64,000 nt of DNA from Blastopirellula sediminis (GTDB lineage Bacteria; Planctomycetota; Planctomycetia; Pirellulales; Pirellulaceae), in contig NZ_JAJKFT010000004.1 in assembly GCF_020966755.1 (NCBI RefSeq), forward strand, positions 1,612,001 through 1,676,000, given 5' to 3'. Below the pieces are notes generated by a model. The model saw only the letters and a list, made by a program, of their open reading frames with translations. It was not told the DNA's origin and ran no database searches. Shown here in pieces: positions 1 to 7,946 of this stretch (its first letter is position 1; each line of letters starts with the position of its first letter). The position numbers and the translations under genes were made by a program.

Positions 1-2
1 AA

Positions 3-140
3 CTAGGCTATGCGGAGCCTGGCTGGTGGTATCAAAGCCGCATCGAATGGATGTTCGTGAAGGCGGTATTGTTGGCCAAGTCGGGGCTCAGCGTTGTGCG
101 AAAATTGATTAGCTGGGTCGGACGAACTGTGTTGGGGTAG
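3..140 (+). CDS. C-terminal end of an unidentified protein (partial)
   Basis: An open frame enters from the left edge and ends at a TAG at 138-140. The 45 visible residues are rich in Trp, Leu, Val and Arg, for example WWYQSRIEW followed by a hydrophobic and basic tail. Such tails occur in membrane-associated glycosyltransferases and in SAM-dependent methyltransferases of polysaccharide clusters, which would fit the genes downstream. No catalytic motif is inside the window, so the family cannot be named. The reading frame could also be fortuitous because it is short. Confidence 0.4.
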   Translation, partial: LGYAEPGWWYQSRIEWMFVKAVLLAKSGLSVVRKLISWVGRTVLG

Positions 141-211
141 TGACGATTGTCGCCAACGCGGCGATACGAAGAACAGGCGAACGCTATTCGTCGCTTCAAG
201 GAAAATGAGAC

Positions 212-919
212 GTGGATTGGCATTCATTTTGGGACGTATACCCGAACCGATTCGGCGATGGCAATTTGCTTCGCCAAGTTGGAAAGACCGTGAAAGGGGT
301 TCCCATTTCGGAAAGCCAACTGCAGAGCCTGGTTCAAGACGTCATTGGGAAATTGGATTTGCAGAAGGACGATTTCCTGTTGGACCTTTGCTGCGGAAAC
401 GGGCTGCTGACGAAAGAACTTGCGGCACGTTGCGGCGGGGCGGTCGGCGTCGATTTCTCGAAGCCAATGTTGGAAAGTGCGAATGAGGTTAATAGCGGAT
501 CGAATATCGAATACCTGTTGATGGACGCTCGAAATATCGAGTCGCTAACGACTCGCTTCGGCGGGCGTTTCACGAAGGTCATGATGTACGAGGCGTTGGC
601 CTATTTTGACGAAGACGACGTCGCCAATTTGCTGCGTAGTTTAAAACCGCTGATGTCCGACGACGCGAGGATTCTATTTGCAAGCGTATTGGACAGCGAT
701 CTGAAGTGGCGATTTTTCAATACTTGGGGACGACGGTGGAACTATCTCGTTAACATTCGCATGCGGGGTAGGGATCCTGGAATCGGAAAATGGTGGGTCC
801 GGCGCGATTTGGCTCGTATTTGCGAGAAGGCTGGTTTTGATGCACAGTTCATACCGCAGGACGCCGCTCTTCATACGTCGCACTATCGTGTCGACGTAGT
901 TGGGACGCTGGTGGCGTAG
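212..919 (+). CDS. class I SAM-dependent methyltransferase
   Basis: This is a 235-residue protein with a GTG start and an AAGGA ribosome site about 9 bases upstream. Motif I of class I methyltransferases is clear (LLDLCCGNGLLT, near residue 57), followed by an acidic strand-2 end (VGVDFSKPML) and a motif around LLMDARNIE. It should transfer a methyl group from S-adenosylmethionine to a small molecule or sugar. It heads the polysaccharide block, so a role in modifying a surface glycan is likely, but this is inferred from context. The substrate cannot be read from the sequence. Confidence 0.8.
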   Translation: MDWHSFWDVYPNRFGDGNLLRQVGKTVKGVPISESQLQSLVQDVIGKLDLQKDDFLLDLCCGNGLLTKELAARCGGAVGVDFSKPMLESANEVNSGSNIEYLLMDARNIESLTTRFGGRFTKVMMYEALAYFDEDDVANLLRSLKPLMSDDARILFASVLDSDLKWRFFNTWGRRWNYLVNIRMRGRDPGIGKWWVRRDLARICEKAGFDAQFIPQDAALHTSHYRVDVVGTLVA

Positions 920-1005
920 AAATCAAAGCGATCTGACGAAAGTCGCGGCAACAGTTGCGAACGTGCCGAAAGGCTACGAGTTCCAAGGGTGAATGGAGAG
1001 AAGCG

Positions 1006-1746
1006 GTGAAACTAGGAGTCATGCAGCCCTATTTCTTTCCGTATGCCGGATACTTCGACTTGATTGATCAAGTCGATCGCTGGATCGTATTCGATACGCC
1101 GCAATACATTCGCCATGGCTGGGTCAATCGCAACCGAATCCTCCATCCAACGACTGGCTGGCAATACATTCTCGTACCGCTGCAGAAACATTCGCGGGAC
1201 GCGGCGATACGCGAAATTCGCGTTAAGGACAACGATTGGCGCGACCGGATTCTGGGGCAACTGAATCATTATCGAAAGAAAGCGCCCTATTTCGCAGAGA
1301 CTTGCGACTTGGTCCGCGAGAGCTTGGGAGGGGACGACGACAGGCTGTGCTCGATAAATGTGCGCATATTAGGCGCCGTCTGTTCTCGGTTAGGGATTTC
1401 GTTCAACGAAAAGGATGTGTTCTCTGAGTTAGATCTAGAAATCGAAAATGTCGAAGGTCCAGGCGATTGGGCGCTGGAAATCGGTCGCGCGGTGGGAGCG
1501 AGCGAGTATATCAACCCGCCGAACGGGAAGGACTTGTTCGACGAAGAACGATTTCGCGATGCTGGCATAGAGCTTGTCATTCAAGAGTTTGAGAACCTGA
1601 AGTACACGTGCCGAGGTTACGAATTTGAGCCGGGTCTCTCGATCATAGATTGCCTGATGTGGCGACGTCCGGAAGAGATCTTAGACATGTTGCGAGCACA
1701 ACGCCGGGGTAACGCCTTCGCGGCAAGTTCGGGAAATGACGCATGA
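1006..1746 (+). CDS. WbqC family protein
   Basis: The protein has 246 residues from a GTG start preceded by GGAGAG; an in-frame upstream extension to 955 looks untranslated. The N terminus KLGVMQPYFFPYAGYFDLI is the hallmark of the WbqC family, followed by the conserved blocks WIVFDTPQYIRHGWVNRNRI and WQYILVPLQKH. Family members sit in O-antigen and exopolysaccharide clusters, often beside a DegT-type aminotransferase; their exact reaction is poorly established. The stop overlaps the start of the next aminotransferase gene by four bases (ATGA), which indicates translational coupling and supports joint action on an amino sugar. Confidence 0.85.
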   Translation: MKLGVMQPYFFPYAGYFDLIDQVDRWIVFDTPQYIRHGWVNRNRILHPTTGWQYILVPLQKHSRDAAIREIRVKDNDWRDRILGQLNHYRKKAPYFAETCDLVRESLGGDDDRLCSINVRILGAVCSRLGISFNEKDVFSELDLEIENVEGPGDWALEIGRAVGASEYINPPNGKDLFDEERFRDAGIELVIQEFENLKYTCRGYEFEPGLSIIDCLMWRRPEEILDMLRAQRRGNAFAASSGNDA

Positions 1747-2975
1747 ACAACGAAGTGAAGCTATTGTCCATGCCGCACAACGCCCTTGCCGTTCCGCTTC
1801 ATGTTGGTCGTCCCAACATTGGTGACCAGACCATTCTAATGGAACGCATTCAGGCGATATTCGACGGCAACTGGCTCACCAACGACGGACCCTTGGTCCG
1901 AGAGTTTGAACAACGTGTCGCGGATTTGGTCGGCGTGCGGCACTGTATCGCCATGTGCAATGGGACGGTGGCCCTGGAAATCGCAATTCGCGCCGTCGGC
2001 CTGAAGGGAGAAGTGATCGTGCCGTCGTATACCTTCGTCGCGACGGCTCATGCGCTGCAGTGGCAAGAAATCACGCCGGTCTTCTGCGATGTGGATCCGC
2101 AGACCCAAAACTTGGATCCGACCCAGGTAGAGCGGCTGATTACGCCGCGCACATCAGGGATTATCGGGGTTCATCTTTGGGGACGTCCCTGCGACGTCGC
2201 CGCATTGGAGGAAATCGCGGAACGCCGAAATCTGGCTCTGATGTTCGACGCGGCTCACGCTTTTGGCTGCTCGCACGAAGGAAAGATGATCGGCAGCTTC
2301 GGCCGGTGTGAGGTCTTTAGCTTTCATGCGACGAAGTTTGTGCATTGCGGCGAAGGGGGGGCGATCGTTACCGACGACGATGAGCTGGCGGATAAAGTTC
2401 GCTTAATGCGGAACTTTGGGTTCTCGGGATACGACAATGTCGTTTACCTCGGAACGAACGGGAAGATGAATGAACTTAACGCCGCAGTTGGGTTGAGTTC
2501 ACTGGAGGGAATGCCGCAATTCATCGACACGAATCAGCGCAACTACGCTTGTTACGAAGAGGCCATCCTAGAGTTGCCTGGATTGCGGCTCTTGGAATAC
2601 CCAAAGCAAGAGCGGCAGAACTACCAATACGTCGTCGTCGATGTCGATCCGAGTATCTGCCCACTGTCGCGCGATCAACTTGTGCAAATCTTGCACGCCC
2701 ATAACGTGCTTGCGCGTCGCTACTTCTTCCCCGGCGTCCATCGCATGGAACCTTACTGCTCATTTTACCCCAATGCCGGACTTCTGTTGCCGGTGACCGA
2801 GCAATTGGCGAATCGCGTTTTGGTATTGCCGACAGGAACTTCGGTTACTGCCGAGGATATTGACGCGATTGGCAGCATTTTCGCTTGGGCGGCGGAAAAC
2901 GCCGGCGAACTTCGCGAACGTTTAGCGAGGACTGTTCCCCAGGGAGAGTCCTTCGACGCGGAGGTGTCGGCATGA
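1743..2975 (+). CDS. DegT/DnrJ/EryC1/StrS family PLP-dependent sugar aminotransferase
   Basis: This 410-residue protein is a fold-type I PLP enzyme of the sugar aminotransferase family. The cofactor-binding stretch FDAAHAFG and the Schiff-base lysine in FSFHATKF are present, followed by the family signature GEGGAIVTDDDELA and the substrate loop GYNGKMNEL-like segment. It probably aminates a keto-sugar nucleotide for surface glycan synthesis. It overlaps the WbqC gene upstream and the glycosyltransferase downstream by four bases each, so the three are one translationally coupled unit. The sugar specificity is not readable. Confidence 0.9.
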   Translation: MNNEVKLLSMPHNALAVPLHVGRPNIGDQTILMERIQAIFDGNWLTNDGPLVREFEQRVADLVGVRHCIAMCNGTVALEIAIRAVGLKGEVIVPSYTFVATAHALQWQEITPVFCDVDPQTQNLDPTQVERLITPRTSGIIGVHLWGRPCDVAALEEIAERRNLALMFDAAHAFGCSHEGKMIGSFGRCEVFSFHATKFVHCGEGGAIVTDDDELADKVRLMRNFGFSGYDNVVYLGTNGKMNELNAAVGLSSLEGMPQFIDTNQRNYACYEEAILELPGLRLLEYPKQERQNYQYVVVDVDPSICPLSRDQLVQILHAHNVLARRYFFPGVHRMEPYCSFYPNAGLLLPVTEQLANRVLVLPTGTSVTAEDIDAIGSIFAWAAENAGELRERLARTVPQGESFDAEVSA

Positions 2976-3895
2976 GCGTTCCCAAGGTCAGCGTTTGCAT
3001 CATTACCTACAATCATGAGCGGTACATTCGACAGGCGATCGAATCGGTCTTACGGCAGAAGACGTCGTTTCCTATCGAAATCGTCATTGGTGAGGACTGT
3101 TCAACCGACAAAACACGCTCGATTGTAGAAGAGGCCCAAAAGCAGGAATCAGAGCGGATTAAGTTGCTGAAACGGGACGCGAACGTTGGAATGATGCGAA
3201 ACTTCCTCGAAACGTACCATGCGTGCCGGGGAGACTTTATCGCTCTGTTGGAGGGAGATGACTACTGGACCGATCCAGGCAAGCTACAGCGACAGGTGGA
3301 GCTGTTGGAAAGCCATCCCAATTGGTCGCTTTGTTTTCACTCGGCCGATTACGTCGACGGGAAAGGGCGTTCGCTGGGCTATCGACATCCGCAAAGCTGC
3401 AACGAGACGCTCGACGTCGGCGAGATCGCGAAACGGAATTACGTACAGACCTGCTCGGTGATGGTGCGGCGAAGCATGCTGCCGCAACTGCCAGACTACT
3501 TCTTGGACTTGAAGCTCGGAGATTGGCCCCTCTGCATTTTGGCGGCGAAGCAAGGACCATTGGGTTACTGCGACGCTCCGATGGCCGCCTATCGCGTGCA
3601 TGACGGAGGCGTTTGGACATCGGGGGCGAACGACGTCAAGATCGCCGCCGTGATTGACATGTACCTGCGCGTCCTGCGAGATAATCCCGATTTGCATGAG
3701 GAGATTCGAGATGCGATTGCATCGGATCGACAGGAGGCGATCGCTTGGTTGCAAGAGTCGCTGGAATTGCAGACCAAGTCATGGACGTGGCGCGTCGGGA
3801 GTATGGTGACATGGCCAGCCAGGGCGCTCCACAAACGAATCGCACTGTGGTTCGCCCTGGCCGCAATTTGGTATCGTTTCACGAGCTTCGACTGA
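2972..3895 (+). CDS. family 2 glycosyltransferase
   Basis: The 307-residue protein starts at an ATG behind a GGAGGTG ribosome site; the four-base overlap with the aminotransferase favours this start over a longer frame. It opens with the GT-A fold signature VSVCIITYNHERYIRQAIESV, then EIVIGEDCSTDKT and the metal-binding acidic motif LLEGDDYW. The C-terminal part (about residues 250-307) is basic and hydrophobic, suggesting peripheral membrane contact. It should add a sugar from a nucleotide donor to a growing glycan. Donor and acceptor are unknown. Confidence 0.88.
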   Translation: MSVPKVSVCIITYNHERYIRQAIESVLRQKTSFPIEIVIGEDCSTDKTRSIVEEAQKQESERIKLLKRDANVGMMRNFLETYHACRGDFIALLEGDDYWTDPGKLQRQVELLESHPNWSLCFHSADYVDGKGRSLGYRHPQSCNETLDVGEIAKRNYVQTCSVMVRRSMLPQLPDYFLDLKLGDWPLCILAAKQGPLGYCDAPMAAYRVHDGGVWTSGANDVKIAAVIDMYLRVLRDNPDLHEEIRDAIASDRQEAIAWLQESLELQTKSWTWRVGSMVTWPARALHKRIALWFALAAIWYRFTSFD

Positions 3896-3933
3896 AAAGC
3901 GACGAAACGTCCTGGAAAATTTGGAGGTGACTC

Positions 3934-4725
3934 TTGATTGCAAAACTCGCTTCGTATTTTCAGAAGGGAGGGAATCTGTTGCTGAAGAACGTGGTTGGCT
4001 TGAACTTATTGCCAGGCGAAACTTCGCAGACGTTTTACGCGGATGATGGCCTCTGGACGTTACACAATCACGACTTCATGCAGGACGAAAAGTATCGAAA
4101 CGCCTACGAGCGAGGCGTGCAAGCTTGCAGCAATAACCGGATGTACTGGCGCGTTCACACGGCGCTGTGGGCCGCGTCCGTGGCGCAGCACGTTGCGGGC
4201 GATTTTGTCGAGTGCGGCGTTAATCGAGGATTCGTTTCTTCGGCCGTGATGACCTATTTGGATTGGAATCGCCTGACGAAGAGCTTTTACCTGCTGGACA
4301 CGTTTGGCGGAATTGACGCCCGCTTCGTTACCGAGGAAGAGAAGGCGGGGGGCGTCCTCACAAAGAATGACCGCGTTCTGGCGATGGGGGGATACGCGAC
4401 CGATGTGGAAGCGGTTCGAGCGAATTTTCAGGAATGGGATCGCGTTCACATCATTCAAGGGACGGTTCCAGAAACGCTCGAACAAGTGCCCGCTGAGCAA
4501 ATCGCCTATTTGCACATCGATATGAACAACGCGACTCCGGAAGCCGCCGCGACCGACTATTTTTGGCCGAAGATGTCCCCGGGCGGAGTGATTCTTTACG
4601 ACGACTACGCTTATGTCGGCTACACGCCGCAGAAGAAAGCAATTGACGCACTGGCTGCGAAATACAACGTCCCAGTTCTTTCTCTGCCTACCGGGCAAGG
4701 CATTCTCATTAAACCTTGCATCTAA
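3934..4725 (+). CDS. TylF/MycF-like SAM-dependent O-methyltransferase
   Basis: The gene starts with TTG behind a strong GGAGG. The 263 residues carry the TylF-type core: GDFVECGVNRGFVSS as SAM-binding motif, FYLLDTFGGID, and the metal-site region AYLHIDMNNATPE and GGVILYDDYAY. Relatives such as TylF and MycF O-methylate deoxysugars in a Mg-dependent way. In this polysaccharide block it probably methylates a hydroxyl of a glycan sugar. The acceptor is an inference from context only. Confidence 0.85.
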   Translation: MIAKLASYFQKGGNLLLKNVVGLNLLPGETSQTFYADDGLWTLHNHDFMQDEKYRNAYERGVQACSNNRMYWRVHTALWAASVAQHVAGDFVECGVNRGFVSSAVMTYLDWNRLTKSFYLLDTFGGIDARFVTEEEKAGGVLTKNDRVLAMGGYATDVEAVRANFQEWDRVHIIQGTVPETLEQVPAEQIAYLHIDMNNATPEAAATDYFWPKMSPGGVILYDDYAYVGYTPQKKAIDALAAKYNVPVLSLPTGQGILIKPCI

Positions 4726-4727
4726 TC

Positions 4728-6032
4728 GTGTTAAAGTCCTCGCTACCGCTGAAAGTCTTGCAGATCTCGGGTGCAGCTCCTGCCGACGCCGGCGATGGAC
4801 GCTCGGCCACGTATTGCACCGTTCGAGCGATGTGCGACGCCGGAGATTCGATCGAATACGCGTATCTGTGGTCCCGAAATTCGCCCCCTTCGTCCACCTT
4901 CATTCGACAATGGGAAGCTGAATGCGAAGGCCGTTTGAGATTCTCGGAACTGCGAAACATGTTTGCTCTTTCCGATTGCTGGAGTTGGACGACGCGCATG
5001 ATGTCGGGAGGGATGCGGTTTTCCAAAAGCGGACTGTTGCGGCGATCTCTTTGCAGTGTCGGTGATGCGAAAGCGATGTACGTACGCTTCGCTGGAATGC
5101 TTCTTGATCCGCCGCCGAAGGTAGTTCGATCGCTCCAACGCATCGCGGCGGATTCGAATGCGGACGTCGTTCAAGTCGACTACCCCTGGATGGTGAGATT
5201 TCCACGCTGCTTGCCTCGTACGACGCCGCGCGTCTTTGTGGTGCACGAACTGCAGTCCTCTATCATCCAGCAACTGTATCCCGGCGACGCAGAAATGCTG
5301 CGTATCGCTCGGCGTCTCGAGGTCGAAACTCTCCGCGAGTACGACGCAGTGATCACCCTATGCGACGAAGATGCACAGGTGTTGACCCACGAGCATGGAC
5401 TACAAAACGTCGTCGTTTCTCCGCTCGCTATTCAAGGGATTACTGCGGAGTCGACGTCAACGGAGGAATTCGAGTTGCGAACGCCGCTACGTTTTACCTT
5501 TTTAGGCGGACATTCGCACTCGCCGAACGCCGACGCTGTACGGTGGTTGCATACGGAGATTGCGCCGCTGATTTTTCAGGATATGCCGGATGCCATTATT
5601 CGGATTGTAGGAAGCTATCCACAATCGTTTCAGCAAGATCTGGCGAGCGATCGGTTTCAGTTTGCAGGTTTCGTCGACGATGTTGACGCGGAGCTCCGTG
5701 GTTCGATTTTTCTCTGTCCCCTGCGAATTGGTAGTGGGATGCGGATCAAGATTCTGGACGCGATTCGTGCAGGCGTCGTCGTGCTGTCAACGACGCTAGG
5801 CGCGCGGGGACTTGGACTTCGAGACGAGCAGGACGTGTTACTTTGCGACAGTGCCGGCGCCTTTGCGGCGAAGGCGAAGACGCTCTCCGCCGACGCAATC
5901 CGTTACTCGCGAATCGCCCAGAACGCGCGGCGACGGGTAGGCGAACGGTTTTCGGCAGAAGTTGTCGGTCAAGTACGGCATCAACTATTGAACGAAGTGG
6001 TCGAGCGATTTCGGCAACTTCAACGGGCATAG
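4728..6032 (+). CDS. GT-B type glycosyltransferase (GT4-like)
   Basis: The protein has about 434 residues. A GTG at 4728 was chosen as start, immediately after the previous stop; a TTG at 4716 overlapping that gene is an alternative, and neither has a strong ribosome site. The C-terminal half looks like a GT-B donor domain: FTFLGGHSHSPNADAVRWL, then IRIVGSYPQSF, FAGFVDDVDAEL and LCPLRIGSGMRIKILDAI, the last being the usual E/K-rich donor-binding segment of GT4 enzymes. It likely extends a surface polysaccharide. Donor sugar unknown. Confidence 0.82.
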   Translation: MLKSSLPLKVLQISGAAPADAGDGRSATYCTVRAMCDAGDSIEYAYLWSRNSPPSSTFIRQWEAECEGRLRFSELRNMFALSDCWSWTTRMMSGGMRFSKSGLLRRSLCSVGDAKAMYVRFAGMLLDPPPKVVRSLQRIAADSNADVVQVDYPWMVRFPRCLPRTTPRVFVVHELQSSIIQQLYPGDAEMLRIARRLEVETLREYDAVITLCDEDAQVLTHEHGLQNVVVSPLAIQGITAESTSTEEFELRTPLRFTFLGGHSHSPNADAVRWLHTEIAPLIFQDMPDAIIRIVGSYPQSFQQDLASDRFQFAGFVDDVDAELRGSIFLCPLRIGSGMRIKILDAIRAGVVVLSTTLGARGLGLRDEQDVLLCDSAGAFAAKAKTLSADAIRYSRIAQNARRRVGERFSAEVVGQVRHQLLNEVVERFRQLQRA

Positions 6033-6053
6033 GCGCAGGTACGGAAGGTGGAA

Positions 6054-6944
6054 ATGGAGAGTTCGCTGGACGCTGTCGCGTGCGTAATCGTGAACTATCG
6101 CTGTGTCGATGAAACGATCGCTTGCGTCGAAAGGTTGCAGGGAAGCGAACATGCGTCGCCGCACATTTTTGTTGTGGATAACAACTCCCCGGATGATTCC
6201 GTAGAGGGTCTTACCGCACGTCTGCCCGAAGGGGTTGAGCTAGTTGTGAGCGGTCGGAATCTCGGTTACGGGGATGGCTGCAATCTTGGTATCAGAAAGG
6301 CGGCTGAGCAGGGATTCCAGTTCGTATGGGTGTTGACGCCGGACGTTCAGGTGGCGGACGGCGCTCTGTCGAAGCTGATGGAAGTGATGCTTCAGGAGCC
6401 GACAATCGGGATCTGCGGCCCGGAAGTGGTTGCCGGCGACGAAGTGATTGCGCAGTCTCTGGTCTTCGAGAATCGGGGTTTCTTACCGATGCACAAGATG
6501 CGGCCGACCGACAGTCCGACGCCAAATCGGGAAGTGCGATCTACCGGCTACGTCGACGGATGCGCGATTCTGTTACGGGTGGCGACCCTTCGTCAGATCG
6601 GCCTATTTCGCGACGATTTCTTCCTCTACTTCGAGGAAACTGAGCTTTGCCTTCGGGCGGCGGACTTTGGTTGGAAGGTCATGATCGTAAGCGACGCGAA
6701 AGTGATCACACGGCCGATGAACGAAGAACGAAATGGCCGCGACTATTACATGATTCGCAATAGCATCTACCTCGCTCGCGTTCGACGACGATATCGAATG
6801 CGAACGGTGGGGCGTCATGTGCTGGAGACCGCTTACCTGACGTTACGTTATCCGCGGCTCTGCTTGCGTCGCATTTCAATTCTCTTTCGCGGCGTCTACG
6901 CCGGATCGACGGGGCGTTTAGGGGAATTGCCCACGATTGGGTAG
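6054..6944 (+). CDS. family 2 glycosyltransferase, rhamnosyltransferase-like
   Basis: The 296-residue protein begins VACVIVNYRCVDETIACVE and continues with FVVDNNSPDDSV, NLGYGDGCNLGI and WVLTPDVQVADGAL, which is the pattern of WbbL-like rhamnosyltransferases of family GT2. The motif FFLYFEETELCLRA near residue 190 is also typical. GGAAGG upstream supports the ATG at 6054; a GTG six bases earlier is possible. It is the last gene of the polysaccharide block and converges with the SagB operon on the other strand, with under 20 bases between them. Confidence 0.87.
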   Translation: MESSLDAVACVIVNYRCVDETIACVERLQGSEHASPHIFVVDNNSPDDSVEGLTARLPEGVELVVSGRNLGYGDGCNLGIRKAAEQGFQFVWVLTPDVQVADGALSKLMEVMLQEPTIGICGPEVVAGDEVIAQSLVFENRGFLPMHKMRPTDSPTPNREVRSTGYVDGCAILLRVATLRQIGLFRDDFFLYFEETELCLRAADFGWKVMIVSDAKVITRPMNEERNGRDYYMIRNSIYLARVRRRYRMRTVGRHVLETAYLTLRYPRLCLRRISILFRGVYAGSTGRLGELPTIG

Positions 6945-6962
6945 AGCCATACCGAATCGGTT

Positions 6963-7457
6963 CTATTCTTCCGGATTGGTCAGCACCTCATGTACCGTCG
7001 TCGCACAAAACTCGCGGCGAGGGTCGAGAACGCTGACGCGGGCAGCGATAGTTTTCGCCGCTTCGTAGTCTCCTAGTTGCGCCATGAGCAGCGCTTTTGC
7101 GGCGTATGCGGTCAGGTAGAGCCGCATCGGCAGGTTTTGCTGATGTGTGGCGAGTAGGGGTTCGAGTTCATCCCATTCTGTCGGCAGGTTCTGCTCCGAG
7201 CGGATTCGTTCTAGCACCATCTCGGCCAGTTCTAACGCTCTGGTCGGTTGGCTTTTGTAGAAGTAGTAGCGATAGGCGCTGACGAGCGTCTCCATATCGT
7301 TCGACTCTTCGAGGGCGCGTTCGACGTATTGCGACGCCACTTCGGATTGATCCCAGTTTTCTGCCGCAAGTTGAAAGAGCTTTTTCGACTCCGGCGGTAA
7401 AGCGGACCAAGAGGCGATTTCGGCTGGGGCGACGGTTTCTTCGGTTGGGCTATTCAT
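6963..7457 (-). CDS. TPR-like helical protein of the SagB operon
   Basis: The 164-residue acidic protein is predicted to be almost all helical, with TPR-like repeats: SVASQYVERALEES-type, PTRALELAEMVLERI and AKALLMAQLGDYEAAKTIAARVSVLDP. It has no signal peptide or membrane segment, so it should be a cytosolic scaffold or adaptor. Its ATG overlaps the stop of the ankyrin gene by four bases, and both lie behind the SagB gene, so the three share the sigma54 promoter near 9748. A role tied to nitrogen fixation is inferred from that promoter, not from homology. Confidence 0.75.
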   Translation of the reverse strand: MNSPTEETVAPAEIASWSALPPESKKLFQLAAENWDQSEVASQYVERALEESNDMETLVSAYRYYFYKSQPTRALELAEMVLERIRSEQNLPTEWDELEPLLATHQQNLPMRLYLTAYAAKALLMAQLGDYEAAKTIAARVSVLDPRREFCATTVHEVLTNPEE

Positions 7458-7939
7458 GAGGGGGCGTTTTCCTTTTCCGCGGCGCTGGCCACGGCGGTAC
7501 GGAGCAGTTTCAAAACAGGGGGACTCGCGGCGGAGTCGAGCGCTGTGTATCCGTCTAACGTTTCCGGCGCCGTGCTGGCTCCTCTTTCGAGAAGTCGCCG
7601 CACGACGTCGGTTTTGCCAGCCGAAGCGGCGTAGATCAGTGACGTAGCGCCGTTGACGTTCTGAGTGTCCAAATCGGCGCCGGCGTCGATCAGTAGGTCG
7701 ATTGATTTCAAGCTGGAACTAAAACAGGCGAACCAGAGCGCGGGGTTTTTATCGGCGTTGAGTCGATTCGGATCGGCGCCCCGTTCAAGCAGGTCTTGGA
7801 TGACGTCTGCACGTCCCAGCCGAGCCGCACGCATCAAGGCTGTGGTTTCGTTTTCACGCGTCGCTTCCAGGTCATCCGTTGGATAGCCTTCGGCCTCTAG
7901 CCACTTATCGAGTTGGCGTTGATTTTCGCTGGTCGCCAT
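7454..7939 (-). CDS. ankyrin-repeat protein of the SagB operon
   Basis: From the ATG at 7939, which has a GAGGG ribosome site, the protein has 161 residues; a start at 7960 would overlap the SagB stop. It holds about four ankyrin repeats, seen as NETTALMRAARLGRADVIQDLLERGADPNRL, NPALWFACFSSSLKSIDLLIDAGADLDTQ and ATSLIYAASAGKTDVVRRLLERGAS (each within a 33-residue period). Ankyrin repeats bind partner proteins. Here the partner may be the SagB-type enzyme or a nitrogenase component. It is cytosolic; no enzyme motif is visible. Confidence 0.82.
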   Translation of the reverse strand: MATSENQRQLDKWLEAEGYPTDDLEATRENETTALMRAARLGRADVIQDLLERGADPNRLNADKNPALWFACFSSSLKSIDLLIDAGADLDTQNVNGATSLIYAASAGKTDVVRRLLERGASTAPETLDGYTALDSAASPPVLKLLRTAVASAAEKENAPS

Positions 7940-7946
7940 GTTTCCC